Origin: Halanaerobium saccharolyticum
GTDB lineage: Bacteria; Bacillota; Halanaerobiia; Halanaerobiales; Halanaerobiaceae
Length of the DNA: 63,938 nt
Assembly: GCF_003053565.1 (NCBI RefSeq)
Contig: NZ_QAXS01000013.1
Location: 1-63,938 of the forward strand
Reading direction: 5' to 3'
The stretch's first letter is position 1, and each line of letters begins with the position of its first letter. Shown piece after piece: positions 35,034-43,123 of this stretch. The translations under genes were made by a program, and so were the position numbers. Below the pieces are notes generated by a model. It was not told where the DNA came from. It did no database searches and saw only the letters and a list, made by a program, of their open reading frames with translations.

Positions 35034-35101
35034 CCTCATAGTCGAACAGTTTACGGTGTCCGGTAGAAACTTGTGGGCCATATTCCCACTATTATATGAG
35101 G
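35034..35101 (-). promoter_or_regulatory. Guanine-type purine riboswitch aptamer
   Basis: On the minus strand P1 CCTCATAT/CTATGAGG encloses the conserved purine-aptamer core: ATATGGC near P2, AAGTTTCTACC in the junction, and the P3 arm GACACCGTAAACTGTTC. The discriminating pyrimidine just before GACTAT is C, as in guanine-sensing members. Guanine binding should favour termination. It lies 2 bases upstream of the second aptamer. Confidence 0.92.
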
Positions 35102-35136
35102 TACAAATTCAGTTTTTATTTTACATTTACACCTCA

Positions 35137-35165
35137 ATATTAACAGATGCAATTTTTAATGTCAA
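35137..35165 (-). promoter_or_regulatory. Purine operon promoter
   Basis: On the minus strand a perfect TTGACA (35165-35160) and TAATAT (35142-35137) are 17 bases apart, with a start expected about 30 bases before the first aptamer. Confidence 0.8.
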
Positions 35166-35225
35166 GCAGAAACAAATATCTTATTCTTTTAAAAAATTGT
35201 GAACTTCTTTTATTTCTAATATATT

Positions 35226-36671
35226 TTAAAGTAGAGGACTGTATTCCTGTACTATTTCTTCTCCTAAATAATCAAAATATATCTTTTTAAATAATTTAAT
35301 CCCTTTTCTAATCTCATCTTCATTTACAGCTGCAAAACTTAAGCGAATATAATTAGAAAAAATATTATTTAAAGAAAATAAATAACCAGGTGAAAAAACT
35401 AAACCTATACTAACTGCAGCTTGATAAAGTTCTTTAGCATCAACATTTGCTGGCAGCTTTAACCATAAGTAGAGACCTCCTTTTGACTCATAAACAACTT
35501 TAATTTCTGCAGGAAGCTCACTTTTAATTTCAGCAGTCATTAAATTATACTTCTTTCTAAATAGTTTTCGCTGCAGATCTATATGTTTATCTAGCAGACC
35601 TTCCCGCAAATAGAAATCAAAAGCCCGTTGGGTTAAGCCTCCACTTGAAATATCAGTAGCATATTTAGCTTCCAACAATTCCGGCAGCAGCTTATCTGGT
35701 AAAATTATGAAGGCCAATCTTAATCCAGGCATAAACACCTTTGAAAAACTTTTAATATAGATTACTCGATCTTTTTCATCAGATTCTTTTAATGTTTTTA
35801 CTCTACTTTCATTATAATACAAATCAGAAAGAATATCGTCCTCAATAATATAAAAATCATATTCTTCTGCTAATTTCAAAAGCTGCTGCTGCTTTTCAAA
35901 ACTCCAGTTGACACCAGTTGGATTTTGGAAGTTCTGCATGGTAAAGAAAAATTTAATTTGCTTTTCTTTAAGATGAGTTTCTAACTCTGCTAAATCTGCT
36001 CCATCAGCCTGCATCTTAACTGTTATTATATCTGCTTTCCTGGAATTAAAAGCCTGAAGTGCTCCAAAATAAGTAGGATCTTCAACAACAATTTTTTCAC
36101 CAAAATCTAATAATATCTTACTTAAAATATCAATTGCCTGCTGAGCTCCAGATACTACCTGAATTTGTTTTAAAGAAGAATTTATTCCATTATTCATAAA
36201 ATATTTTTGAATAGATTTCCTTAAAGGTAAAAACCCCTGGCTTTTTTGATAACTAAAAGCTTCTCCCTGGTCTCTTTCCAAAACCTGATTAATCGCATAT
36301 TTAAAATCTTCAACGGGAAATAATTCTTTGCTGGGAGCAGCACTTGCTAAATTAATATTCTCAGATAATTTAATCTGCCCATGTTCCAGCATGTTTTCAC
36401 CTGTTTCAGGTCTTATAACTTTTTGAGTTGGAGCAACAAAACTTCCACTACCTACTTTTTTATAAATTAAATTATCTTCTGCTAATAAATTATATGCTTT
36501 AACTACAGTTGCTGGATTGACTCCAACTTTTTCTGCTAATTTTCTAATTGGCGGCAGCTTTGTATCAGCAGGAATATTATTTTTAATCTCGTTTTTTAAC
36601 TTTTTATAGAGCTGTAGGTAAAGAGTTTTATCACTTTCCTTATTTAGGCTGAATTCAAAAATAACAATCAC
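35226..36671 (-). CDS. pdxR: MocR/PdxR-family regulator (GntR helix-turn-helix fused to aminotransferase fold)
   Basis: The 481-residue protein has an N-terminal GntR winged helix (about 10-80; LPPIRKLAEKVGVNPATVVKAYNLL) and a C-terminal class I aminotransferase domain. That domain has the PLP-lysine region YIKSFSKVFMPGLRLAF (Lys about 310) and the arginine in NYIRLSFA. It is divergent from pdxST, so it is probably the PLP-responsive activator PdxR. The start is unclear: GTG 36671 directly abuts AAGGA, leaving no normal spacing, and no ATG follows for many codons. An unusual start (for example ATT) a few codons in is possible. Confidence 0.88.
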   Translation of the reverse strand: MIVIFEFSLNKESDKTLYLQLYKKLKNEIKNNIPADTKLPPIRKLAEKVGVNPATVVKAYNLLAEDNLIYKKVGSGSFVAPTQKVIRPETGENMLEHGQIKLSENINLASAAPSKELFPVEDFKYAINQVLERDQGEAFSYQKSQGFLPLRKSIQKYFMNNGINSSLKQIQVVSGAQQAIDILSKILLDFGEKIVVEDPTYFGALQAFNSRKADIITVKMQADGADLAELETHLKEKQIKFFFTMQNFQNPTGVNWSFEKQQQLLKLAEEYDFYIIEDDILSDLYYNESRVKTLKESDEKDRVIYIKSFSKVFMPGLRLAFIILPDKLLPELLEAKYATDISSGGLTQRAFDFYLREGLLDKHIDLQRKLFRKKYNLMTAEIKSELPAEIKVVYESKGGLYLWLKLPANVDAKELYQAAVSIGLVFSPGYLFSLNNIFSNYIRLSFAAVNEDEIRKGIKLFKKIYFDYLGEEIVQEYSPLL

Positions 36672-36707
36672 TCCTTTGTGTTAGTACAATTATTTATTTT
36701 TAGAATT

Positions 36708-36754
36708 TTGTATTAGTTATTGACATTTTGTATTACTTAATCTATAATTGTATT
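36708..36754 (+). promoter_or_regulatory. pdxST promoter with three phased TTGTATT repeats
   Basis: TTGACA (36720-36725) and TATAAT (36743-36748) are 17 bases apart, a near-ideal sigma-A promoter. TTGTATT occurs three times at exact 20-bp intervals (36708-36714, 36728-36734, 36748-36754). The first two copies extend to ATTTTGTATTA. These flank and overlap the promoter as expected for a MocR-type direct-repeat operator. Confidence 0.75.
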
Positions 36755-36832
36755 GCGATTTAGTAAATTGAGTTTCTTTATATCATTATTGTATCATTAC
36801 AATTTAAATTTATCAATTGGAGGAAATTAAAA

Positions 36833-37711
36833 ATGTCAGAAAAATATCGTTTAAACAAGAATCTAGCTCAAATGTTAAAAGGTGGAGTTATTATGGATGT
36901 CACTAATGCAGAAGAGGCAAAAATTGCTGAAGATGCTGGAGCAGTGGCTGTTATGGCTTTGGAAAAAGTTCCAGCAGATATTAGAAAAGAAGGCGGAATC
37001 GCCAGAATGTCAGATCCAAAAATGATTAAAGAAATTGTAGAGACAGTTTCAATTCCTGTAATGGCAAAGGTTAGAATTGGACATTTTGTAGAAGCTCAAA
37101 TTTTAGAAGCACTTAAGATTGATTACATAGATGAAAGTGAAGTTTTAACTCCTGCTGATGAAGCTCATCATATTGACAAGAGAAATTTTAATATCCCTTT
37201 TGTCTGTGGAGCTACTAATCTTGGTGAAGCTCTTAGAAGAATTGGAGAAGGTGCAGCTATGATCAGAACAAAAGGTGAAGCTGGAACAGGAAATGTAGTT
37301 GAAGCTGTTCGTCATATGCGTAAAATCAAATCTCAAATCAATAGGCTAATAAATATGGGAAGTGAAGAATTGATGGCAGCTGCTAAAGAAATGAGAGCGC
37401 CTTTTAATTTAGTAGAATATGCTGCAAGGAATGGCAAATTACCTGTGGTAAATTTTGCTGCTGGTGGAATCGCAACTCCTGCAGACGCAGCTTTAATGAT
37501 GCAGCTTGGTTGTGATGGAATTTTTGTTGGCTCTGGAATCTTTCGCTCAGGAAATCCTGTTAAAAGAGCTGAAGCTATTGTTAAAGCAACAACTCACTAT
37601 CAAGATCCCCAGATTGTTGCAGAAGTATCCGAAGATTTAGGAAAGGCAATGTCAGGAATTGATATTAACGGCCTAACAGATGCAGAAAAAATGGCTGATC
37701 GGGGCTGGTAA
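36833..37711 (+). CDS. pdxS: Pyridoxal 5'-phosphate synthase subunit PdxS
   Basis: The 292-residue TIM-barrel synthase builds PLP from ribose 5-phosphate, glyceraldehyde 3-phosphate and ammonia supplied by PdxT. It has [12 protein letters not shown], the lysines in [10 protein letters not shown] and MAKVRIGHF, and the phosphate loop [17 protein letters not shown] lies upstream of ATG 36833. Spacing to pdxT is a single base. Confidence 0.97.
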   Translation: MSEKYRLNKNLAQMLKGGVIMDVTNAEEAKIAEDAGAVAVMALEKVPADIRKEGGIARMSDPKMIKEIVETVSIPVMAKVRIGHFVEAQILEALKIDYIDESEVLTPADEAHHIDKRNFNIPFVCGATNLGEALRRIGEGAAMIRTKGEAGTGNVVEAVRHMRKIKSQINRLINMGSEELMAAAKEMRAPFNLVEYAARNGKLPVVNFAAGGIATPADAALMMQLGCDGIFVGSGIFRSGNPVKRAEAIVKATTHYQDPQIVAEVSEDLGKAMSGIDINGLTDAEKMADRGW

Positions 37712-37712
37712 A

Positions 37713-38306
37713 ATGGAGATTACAGTTGGAGTACTTGCTCTACAGGGAGGATTTAGAGAACACATCGATCATCTAAATCGGATTAGGGGTACTAATGCAG
37801 TCCCTGTCAAAAAACCAGTAGAGCTGCAGAAATGTTCTGGGCTAATCATTCCTGGTGGGGAGAGCACCACAATGAGAAAGTTAATTGAAAGCTATAAATT
37901 CAAACAGCCTATTATTAACTTTTATCAACAGCAAAAAGTAATCTGGGGGACTTGTGCAGGTTTAATTTTAATGGCAAAAGAAGTTGAGGGAGAAAATGAA
38001 GACCAACTTGGATTACTGGACATTAAGATTAAAAGAAATGCTTTCGGCAGTCAGCTTGATAGCTTTGTAGAAAGGAACCTGATAAAAAAAGTGTCAAATA
38101 TTCCACAAGAATTAGTCTTTATTAGAGCGCCAATAATAACTAAGTTTAATCAAAAACTAGAGATATTACACAAAAAAGATAAGCAAATTACTGCTGTAGA
38201 AAGTGATTGTCTGTTAGGAACAGCATTTCATCCTGAGCTTACTGATAGCTTAGCTTTTCATGAGTATTTTGTGAATAAAATAAGGAATAATAAAAATACG
38301 AAATAA
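37713..38306 (+). CDS. pdxT: Glutamine amidotransferase subunit PdxT
   Basis: The 197-residue class I glutaminase channels ammonia to PdxS. The oxyanion motif GLIIPGGESTTMRKL, the nucleophile cysteine in WGTCAGLILMA and the histidine/glutamate pair in TAFHPELT are all intact. ATG 37713 is one base after the pdxS stop; the open frame upstream lies inside pdxS and is not needed. Confidence 0.96.
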   Translation: MEITVGVLALQGGFREHIDHLNRIRGTNAVPVKKPVELQKCSGLIIPGGESTTMRKLIESYKFKQPIINFYQQQKVIWGTCAGLILMAKEVEGENEDQLGLLDIKIKRNAFGSQLDSFVERNLIKKVSNIPQELVFIRAPIITKFNQKLEILHKKDKQITAVESDCLLGTAFHPELTDSLAFHEYFVNKIRNNKNTK

Positions 38307-38321
38307 CTGTATACTATTATA
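38307..38321 (+). promoter_or_regulatory. Shared 15-bp element, amtB copy
   Basis: CTGTATACTATTATA is identical to 62559-62573 upstream of the divergent PII gene. It lies 30 bases before the -35 and 102 before the ATG, against 31 and 104 in the other copy. Confidence 0.65.
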
Positions 38322-38336
38322 TAAACTCAAAATCAC

Positions 38337-38365
38337 TTGCTTTATTATTAAAGCCAGACTATAAT
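38337..38365 (+). promoter_or_regulatory. amtB-glnB promoter
   Basis: TTGCTT (38337-38342) and TATAAT (38360-38365) are 17 bases apart. Downstream, two TAACACA copies 11 bases apart (about 38373-38390) could be a second operator in the leader. No sigma-54 -24/-12 pattern is visible. Confidence 0.65.
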
Positions 38366-38408
38366 TTACCCATAGTTAACACATACCTAACACAAGGAGG
38401 AAATTATT

Positions 38409-39749
38409 ATGAGTAGTAGAGTAATGAGTAGTAAGGCTTTGAAGGTGATTTTGACGACATTTATGCTGGTTATCTTATTTAGTGGTATGGTTTTTGCCCA
38501 GGAGGATCAGGCAGCAGCAAATGCGATTGCAATTGATACAATGTGGACTTTGATTGCAGCATTCTTAGTGTTTTTTATGCAGGCTGGATTCGCAATGGTA
38601 GAGGCTGGTTTTACAAGAGCCAAAAACGCAGGTAACATTATTATGAAAAACATGATGGACTTTGCTTCTGGTTCTTTAGTATTTTGGGCTGTTGGATTTG
38701 CTTTTATGTTTGGAGCAGGAAATGGCTTTATTGGAAGTACAGGTTATTTTCTTCAGGATACATTTGCAAACTTAGGACTTGATATTCCTATTGCAGCATT
38801 CTTTATTTTCCAGACAGTTTTTGCAGCAACTGCAGCAACAATTGTTTCTGGTGCTATGGCTGAAAGGACTAACTTTTCTGGCTACTTAGCTTACAGTGTT
38901 GTTATTACCGCATTTATTTATCCTGTTGTAGGACACTGGATCTGGGGTGGCGGCTGGTTAGCAGGAATGGGAATTGTTGACTTTGCTGGTTCTACTGTTG
39001 TTCACTCTGTTGGTGGCTGGGCTGCTTTAGCTGGAGCTATTGTTTTAGGACCAAGAATCGGTAAATATAATGAAGATGGAAGCGCAAATGCTCTTCCAGG
39101 TCACAACCTTTTAATGGCTGCACTTGGTGTATTCATTCTCTGGTTTGGATGGTTTGGATTTAATCCTGGTTCTACTGTAGCTGGTACTGACTTATCTATC
39201 GCACCTATTGCAGTAACAACTAACCTGGCAGCTGCTGCTGGTGCAGTTATGGCCATGATTGTCAGTTGGATTAAGTATGGTAAGGCAGATGTTAGTATGA
39301 CCTTAAACGGAGCTTTAGCTGGTCTGGTAGGTATTACAGCTGGTACAGCAGCTGTCGGCAACTTATCTGCCGTAATTATTGGTGGAATCGCAGGTATTAT
39401 TGTTATCTACTCTGTTGAATTCTTTGATAAATTACAGATTGATGACCCTGTTGGTGCTGTTTCTGTTCACGGTGTCTGTGGAGCTTTTGGAACAATTGCA
39501 GTTGGATTTTTTGCTACAGAAGGTGGACTTCTTTTTGGAGGCGGAGTTAGTTTACTAATTACTCAGATTATTGGTGTTGTAGCTGTATTCTTCTGGGCTT
39601 TCGGACTTGGATATATACTCTTTAAAGCAATTGATGCTGTAATTGGATTAAGAGTATCTAGAGAAGACGAAATCGAAGGTCTTGATTACTCAGAACACGG
39701 TACAGATTCTTACCCAGATTTTATGGTAAACATTAAAACAGATAAGTAA
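38409..39749 (+). CDS. amtB: Ammonium channel AmtB
   Basis: The 446-residue protein has an N-terminal signal sequence (ILTTFMLVILFSGMVFA) and eleven predicted membrane helices. The twin-histidine pore motif is present (VVHSVGGWAAL and VSVHGVCGAFGT), as is the conserved AGFAMVEAGFTRAKN. It admits ammonia/ammonium when nitrogen is scarce. The PII gene follows 37 bases later, the usual amtB-glnK pairing in which PII blocks the channel. AAGGAGG precedes ATG 38409. Confidence 0.97.
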   Translation: MSSRVMSSKALKVILTTFMLVILFSGMVFAQEDQAAANAIAIDTMWTLIAAFLVFFMQAGFAMVEAGFTRAKNAGNIIMKNMMDFASGSLVFWAVGFAFMFGAGNGFIGSTGYFLQDTFANLGLDIPIAAFFIFQTVFAATAATIVSGAMAERTNFSGYLAYSVVITAFIYPVVGHWIWGGGWLAGMGIVDFAGSTVVHSVGGWAALAGAIVLGPRIGKYNEDGSANALPGHNLLMAALGVFILWFGWFGFNPGSTVAGTDLSIAPIAVTTNLAAAAGAVMAMIVSWIKYGKADVSMTLNGALAGLVGITAGTAAVGNLSAVIIGGIAGIIVIYSVEFFDKLQIDDPVGAVSVHGVCGAFGTIAVGFFATEGGLLFGGGVSLLITQIIGVVAVFFWAFGLGYILFKAIDAVIGLRVSREDEIEGLDYSEHGTDSYPDFMVNIKTDK

Positions 39750-39786
39750 AGTAAATTAAAAATCCAAAATAGAGGTGTTTTTTTAA

Positions 39787-40125
39787 ATGAAAAAAATTGA
39801 AGCGATTATTCGTCCAGATAAAACTGATAGAGTTATTGATTGTCTCGAAGAAATTGGTATTAGCGGTCTTAATATTAAAGAGATTCAGGGTTATGGTTCT
39901 CAAAAAGGACAGACTGAGATGTACAGAGGTGTAACCTATCGAATAAGACTTCGCAAGAAATTTAAAGTTGAAACTGTTGTAGATGATTCCAAGGCTGATC
40001 AGGTAGTTAAAGCAATCACAGAAGCTGTACAAACTGGTGAAGTCGGAGATGGTAAAATATTTGTCTCTGATGTAGAAAATGCAGTTAGAATCAGAACCGG
40101 TGAAGAAGGTACAGATGCTCTTTAA
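39787..40125 (+). CDS. glnB: PII nitrogen-regulatory protein (GlnK/GlnB)
   Basis: The 112-residue PII trimer subunit has a T-loop GYGSQKGQTEMYRGVTYRI with the conserved Tyr51, a B-loop TGEVGDGKIFV and a C-loop RIRTGEEG. It should bind ATP/ADP and 2-oxoglutarate and gate AmtB. The paired location with amtB supports the GlnK role. The ribosome site is AGAGGTG, and a terminator follows 18 bases after the stop. Confidence 0.95.
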   Translation: MKKIEAIIRPDKTDRVIDCLEEIGISGLNIKEIQGYGSQKGQTEMYRGVTYRIRLRKKFKVETVVDDSKADQVVKAITEAVQTGEVGDGKIFVSDVENAVRIRTGEEGTDAL

Positions 40126-40142
40126 AAGAATATAATTAATAT

Positions 40143-40182
40143 AAAAAACTCCTGCTTATTTTAAAAAAAGCAGGGGTTTTTA
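40143..40182. terminator. Bidirectional terminator between glnB and the homocitrate synthase gene
   Basis: AAAACTCCTGCTT pairs with AAGCAGGGGTTTT with a short A-rich loop. T runs follow on the plus strand and, read in reverse, on the minus strand, serving both convergent transcripts. Confidence 0.85.
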
Positions 40183-40196
40183 ATTTAATAGTTAAA

Positions 40197-40994
40197 TTAA
40201 AGTGCATTCTGCAGGATTTGAAAAACTTCCTGATAAATATTTGTATCAACTTTAAACTCATCACCATAGAAATAATTATAAGCATCAACAATTTTTTTGA
40301 AATCCGTATTCCCAGCTCTCTCTCCAATTCCGCCAATGGTTGTACTAATATAATCAACTCCTGCCCGATAAGCAGCTAAAGAATTAGCTACAGCCATTCC
40401 AAAATCATTATGGGCATGAAACTCCAGTGCAAGCTCCGTTTTATTTCTTAATTCTTTTAAGCTTTTATAACTAGTAAAAGGATCCAAAATCCCAACTGTA
40501 TCAGCATACCTAAACCTATCAGCACCGGCATTTTCTGCTGTTTCAAGATACTGATGAAGGAAATCTTTTTCTGCTCTTGAAGCATCTTCTGCCCCAATAG
40601 AAACCATGCATCCTGCGGATTTTGCATACTTTACTACTTCTGCCATTTCAGCCAGCAGCTTTGATTTTTCTTTTTTCAGTTTTAGCTCTAACTGAATATT
40701 TGAGACAGGCGCTGAAAGATGAATATTTTTAGCCTTACAATTTAAGGATAGTTTAATATCCTCTATCTTCATTCTGTTCCACACCAATATCTCTGTCTTA
40801 AGATTTAAATCGATTATCTTCCTAATTATTTCTCTTTCTAATTCTCCTACTGCAGGAATTCCAACCTCAATTATACTAATATTTAAGCGGTCAATATTTT
40901 TGGCCAGCAGTATTTTTTCTTTTTTAGAAAAAACAACTCCAGGAGTCTGCTCACCATCCCGGAGTGTTGTATCAACAAATTTGATTTTTCTCAT
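40197..40994 (-). CDS. nifV: Homocitrate synthase, catalytic (omega-type) subunit
   Basis: The 265-residue protein is only the catalytic TIM barrel of NifV. It has DTTLRDGEQTPG at the start, the metal histidines in LEFHAHNDFG and GGIGERAGN near the end, and it lacks the C-terminal region of full-length NifV (about 380 residues). It matches the omega subunit of the two-gene homocitrate synthase known from Clostridium pasteurianum. The partner (alpha-type) is at 52638-53753. Homocitrate is a component of the iron-molybdenum cofactor. The gene closes the nif operon downstream of modB. Confidence 0.88.
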   Translation of the reverse strand: MRKIKFVDTTLRDGEQTPGVVFSKKEKILLAKNIDRLNISIIEVGIPAVGELEREIIRKIIDLNLKTEILVWNRMKIEDIKLSLNCKAKNIHLSAPVSNIQLELKLKKEKSKLLAEMAEVVKYAKSAGCMVSIGAEDASRAEKDFLHQYLETAENAGADRFRYADTVGILDPFTSYKSLKELRNKTELALEFHAHNDFGMAVANSLAAYRAGVDYISTTIGGIGERAGNTDFKKIVDAYNYFYGDEFKVDTNIYQEVFQILQNAL

Positions 40995-41049
40995 TCCAAA
41001 ATAATTCCTTCCTTAGATTATTATTTAACAAGTTTATTTTAAATTGAAT

Positions 41050-41916
41050 TTATTTCAATTTCAACTCTAATATGATTAAAGGTAAAGAAAAAGTAACTAT
41101 TAAAACAACAGCCAAAGCAATTGATTGGCTCAAGTCTTTTTGAGCCATTATATAAATAGCCGTTGAAAGCGTCTGTGTTTTTCCAGATAGATTACCAGCA
41201 AACATCATAGTTGCTCCAAATTCACCTGCTGCTCGAAGACAGGACATAATAATACCCGTTAGTAATGGTTTAATACTTAAAGGAAGGTAGATTTTAAATA
41301 AGATATCCTTTTCTTCTGCTCCAAAAACCATTGCTGCTTCTTTTACTTCCTCGTCTATCGCTTCAAAACCATTTTTCAATGATTGAGTAAAGAGAGGCAG
41401 CATTACAAAAACCTGTACAATAACCAGAGCTGTAAAAGTGAAGGGCAGATTAAGATTTAGCGTATTAATAATATCACTTAAAATACCCCGATTACCAAAA
41501 GTAAGCAAGAGAGCCAGTCCGGCTACAGTTGGAGGCATAACAAGCGGCAGTTTGATAAACATATTAACTACTTTGTTGATCCTACTTCTATTCTGACTTA
41601 CAACATAACTAAATGGCACTCCAACTAAAACTGTAATCGTAATTGATATTAGAATCGAAAGAATTGACACTTTTATTGCCATCAGAGTATTTATATTATT
41701 TACTGTAGTAACCAATCCCTCAATAGAAGTGCTTAAAAATAAAGAGGCTATAATTAATATTACAAAGACTACATTTACCCCCGCTAAAAAGAACAAAATC
41801 ATTTGGGTTAAATCTAGATCTAAATAATTACGAAAGTAGTCTAAAAAACTATTCTCCAGAATAATGTCTGGAGAAATAGCTTCCGTATTTTGTTTGGGTC
41901 CTATATTATTTTCCAT
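41050..41916 (-). CDS. modB: Molybdate ABC transporter permease ModB, N-terminally extended
   Basis: This permease of about 288 residues has the ModB core: ISITITVLVGVPFSYVV, LPLVMPPTVAGLALLL and the EAA loop CLRAAGEFGATMMFAGN. About 60 extra N-terminal residues include one additional hydrophobic segment (FFLAGVNVVFVILIIASLFL). ATG 41916 lies one base after the modA stop; a GTG three codons upstream is less likely. No ModC ATPase gene is present in the window, so the ATPase must come from elsewhere. Confidence 0.88.
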   Translation of the reverse strand: MENNIGPKQNTEAISPDIILENSFLDYFRNYLDLDLTQMILFFLAGVNVVFVILIIASLFLSTSIEGLVTTVNNINTLMAIKVSILSILISITITVLVGVPFSYVVSQNRSRINKVVNMFIKLPLVMPPTVAGLALLLTFGNRGILSDIINTLNLNLPFTFTALVIVQVFVMLPLFTQSLKNGFEAIDEEVKEAAMVFGAEEKDILFKIYLPLSIKPLLTGIIMSCLRAAGEFGATMMFAGNLSGKTQTLSTAIYIMAQKDLSQSIALAVVLIVTFSLPLIILELKLK

Positions 41917-41917
41917 T

Positions 41918-42715
41918 TTAATCACTACCTACTCTTACAAATCTGTATTTATCTAAAATTTTACCTCCTGCATCAGAATAAATGTATTCAATAAAGTCTT
42001 GAGCTTCTTTTTTATTAGCAGAAAAATTTAAAACTGCTATTGGATAAGATGCAATAACATTATAGCTATCCTCTATTTCTATAACCTTCAGTTTTTCTGA
42101 GGTTTTTGGAGTTATATCAGTTTGATAGACTATACCTGCATCAACTTCACCTAAATAAATCTTGTTAACAACACTTTTAACATCAACCTCTTTAGATACT
42201 ACATTATTCATGAATTTTTCTTTAAAATCACTCTCTAACTGAGAATTATCTTTTTCTTTGTTTAACATTTTAATAGTATATGATCCAACAGGAACTGATT
42301 CATCAGCTATTACTAGTTTAACTTTTTCTAATGCAAGCTCACTAAACTTATTAAGACCACTTTCCTTATTAACAGCAGCTATCAGTTTATTTTTAGCAAA
42401 TATTTTTGGGTCTTCAACTATCTCTTTCTCTTCAAGTTGGTCCATATATTTTACATTTGCAGAAGCAAATATATCTGCTCCAACTCCCATTATTATTTGA
42501 CTGTATAAAGCCTGGCTACCAGCAAAATTACATTCTACTTCAACACCACTCTCACTCTCATATGCTTCAGCAAGTTCTGTAAACATTTCTGTTAAACTTG
42601 CTGCAGCCATCACCCTTATTTTTTCTTCAGCTCTGATTGAAAAACTAAAAAAAATTAAAATTAATAGGATAAACATAAACAAAGAAATTATTTTACTTCT
42701 CTTTAATTTTATCAT
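41918..42715 (-). CDS. modA: Molybdate-binding protein ModA
   Basis: The 265-residue secreted protein captures molybdate for nitrogenase cofactor synthesis. A basic N-terminus with hydrophobic core (SLFMFILLILIFFSFSIRA) forms the signal peptide. The oxyanion site motifs AAASLTEMF and, near residue 65, NFAGSQALYSQI are typical of ModA. There is no lipobox cysteine, unlike many Gram-positive binding proteins. It sits between the ferredoxin gene and modB in the nif operon. Confidence 0.93.
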   Translation of the reverse strand: MIKLKRSKIISLFMFILLILIFFSFSIRAEEKIRVMAAASLTEMFTELAEAYESESGVEVECNFAGSQALYSQIIMGVGADIFASANVKYMDQLEEKEIVEDPKIFAKNKLIAAVNKESGLNKFSELALEKVKLVIADESVPVGSYTIKMLNKEKDNSQLESDFKEKFMNNVVSKEVDVKSVVNKIYLGEVDAGIVYQTDITPKTSEKLKVIEIEDSYNVIASYPIAVLNFSANKKEAQDFIEYIYSDAGGKILDKYRFVRVGSD

Positions 42716-42740
42716 AAAATCAGCTCACCAAAAATATAAT

Positions 42741-43049
42741 TTATATTTCTAACCTATCTACTATTTTATCATTTAAAATATGAGATTTAACTATTTCTTC
42801 AGCATCATCTGGAGTAACACTTCCATACCAGACAGCATCAGGATAAATAATTACTATTGGACCTTGATTACAGATCCCCAAACAGCCGGTATTTGTAATT
42901 ATTACCTCAGAACTTATGCCCTGTTCTTGAACTTCTCTCATCAAATTTTGTATTAACCTGATAGAATCTTTTTTTTCACAAAAACCTCGCTGTTGACCGT
43001 TAATTCTAGAACTACTGCAGACAAATATGTGTTTCTTGGGTTTGTTCAT
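42741..43049 (-). CDS. [2Fe-2S] ferredoxin, thioredoxin-like (Clostridium pasteurianum type)
   Basis: The 102-residue ferredoxin carries cluster cysteines at positions 11, 24, 56 and 60 (FVCSSS, RGFCEKK, NTGCLGIC). This is exactly the spacing of the C. pasteurianum 2Fe-2S ferredoxin, which is reported to interact with the nitrogenase MoFe protein. It lies between nifB and modA, supporting a role in nitrogenase electron transfer or assembly. It is small and complete, with no signal sequence. Confidence 0.92.
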   Translation of the reverse strand: MNKPKKHIFVCSSSRINGQQRGFCEKKDSIRLIQNLMREVQEQGISSEVIITNTGCLGICNQGPIVIIYPDAVWYGSVTPDDAEEIVKSHILNDKIVDRLEI

Positions 43050-43123
43050 TATTATTTCTCCTTAATATTATTATTTAACTTATATAATTATTTTAGGCTA
43101 TTTTTTGGGTTTTGAATCTAAAA

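Noticed and set aside
34851-35081. Open frame on the minus strand in the purine leader
   Set aside because: It lies entirely within the two riboswitch aptamers and terminator; RNA structure explains the sequence.
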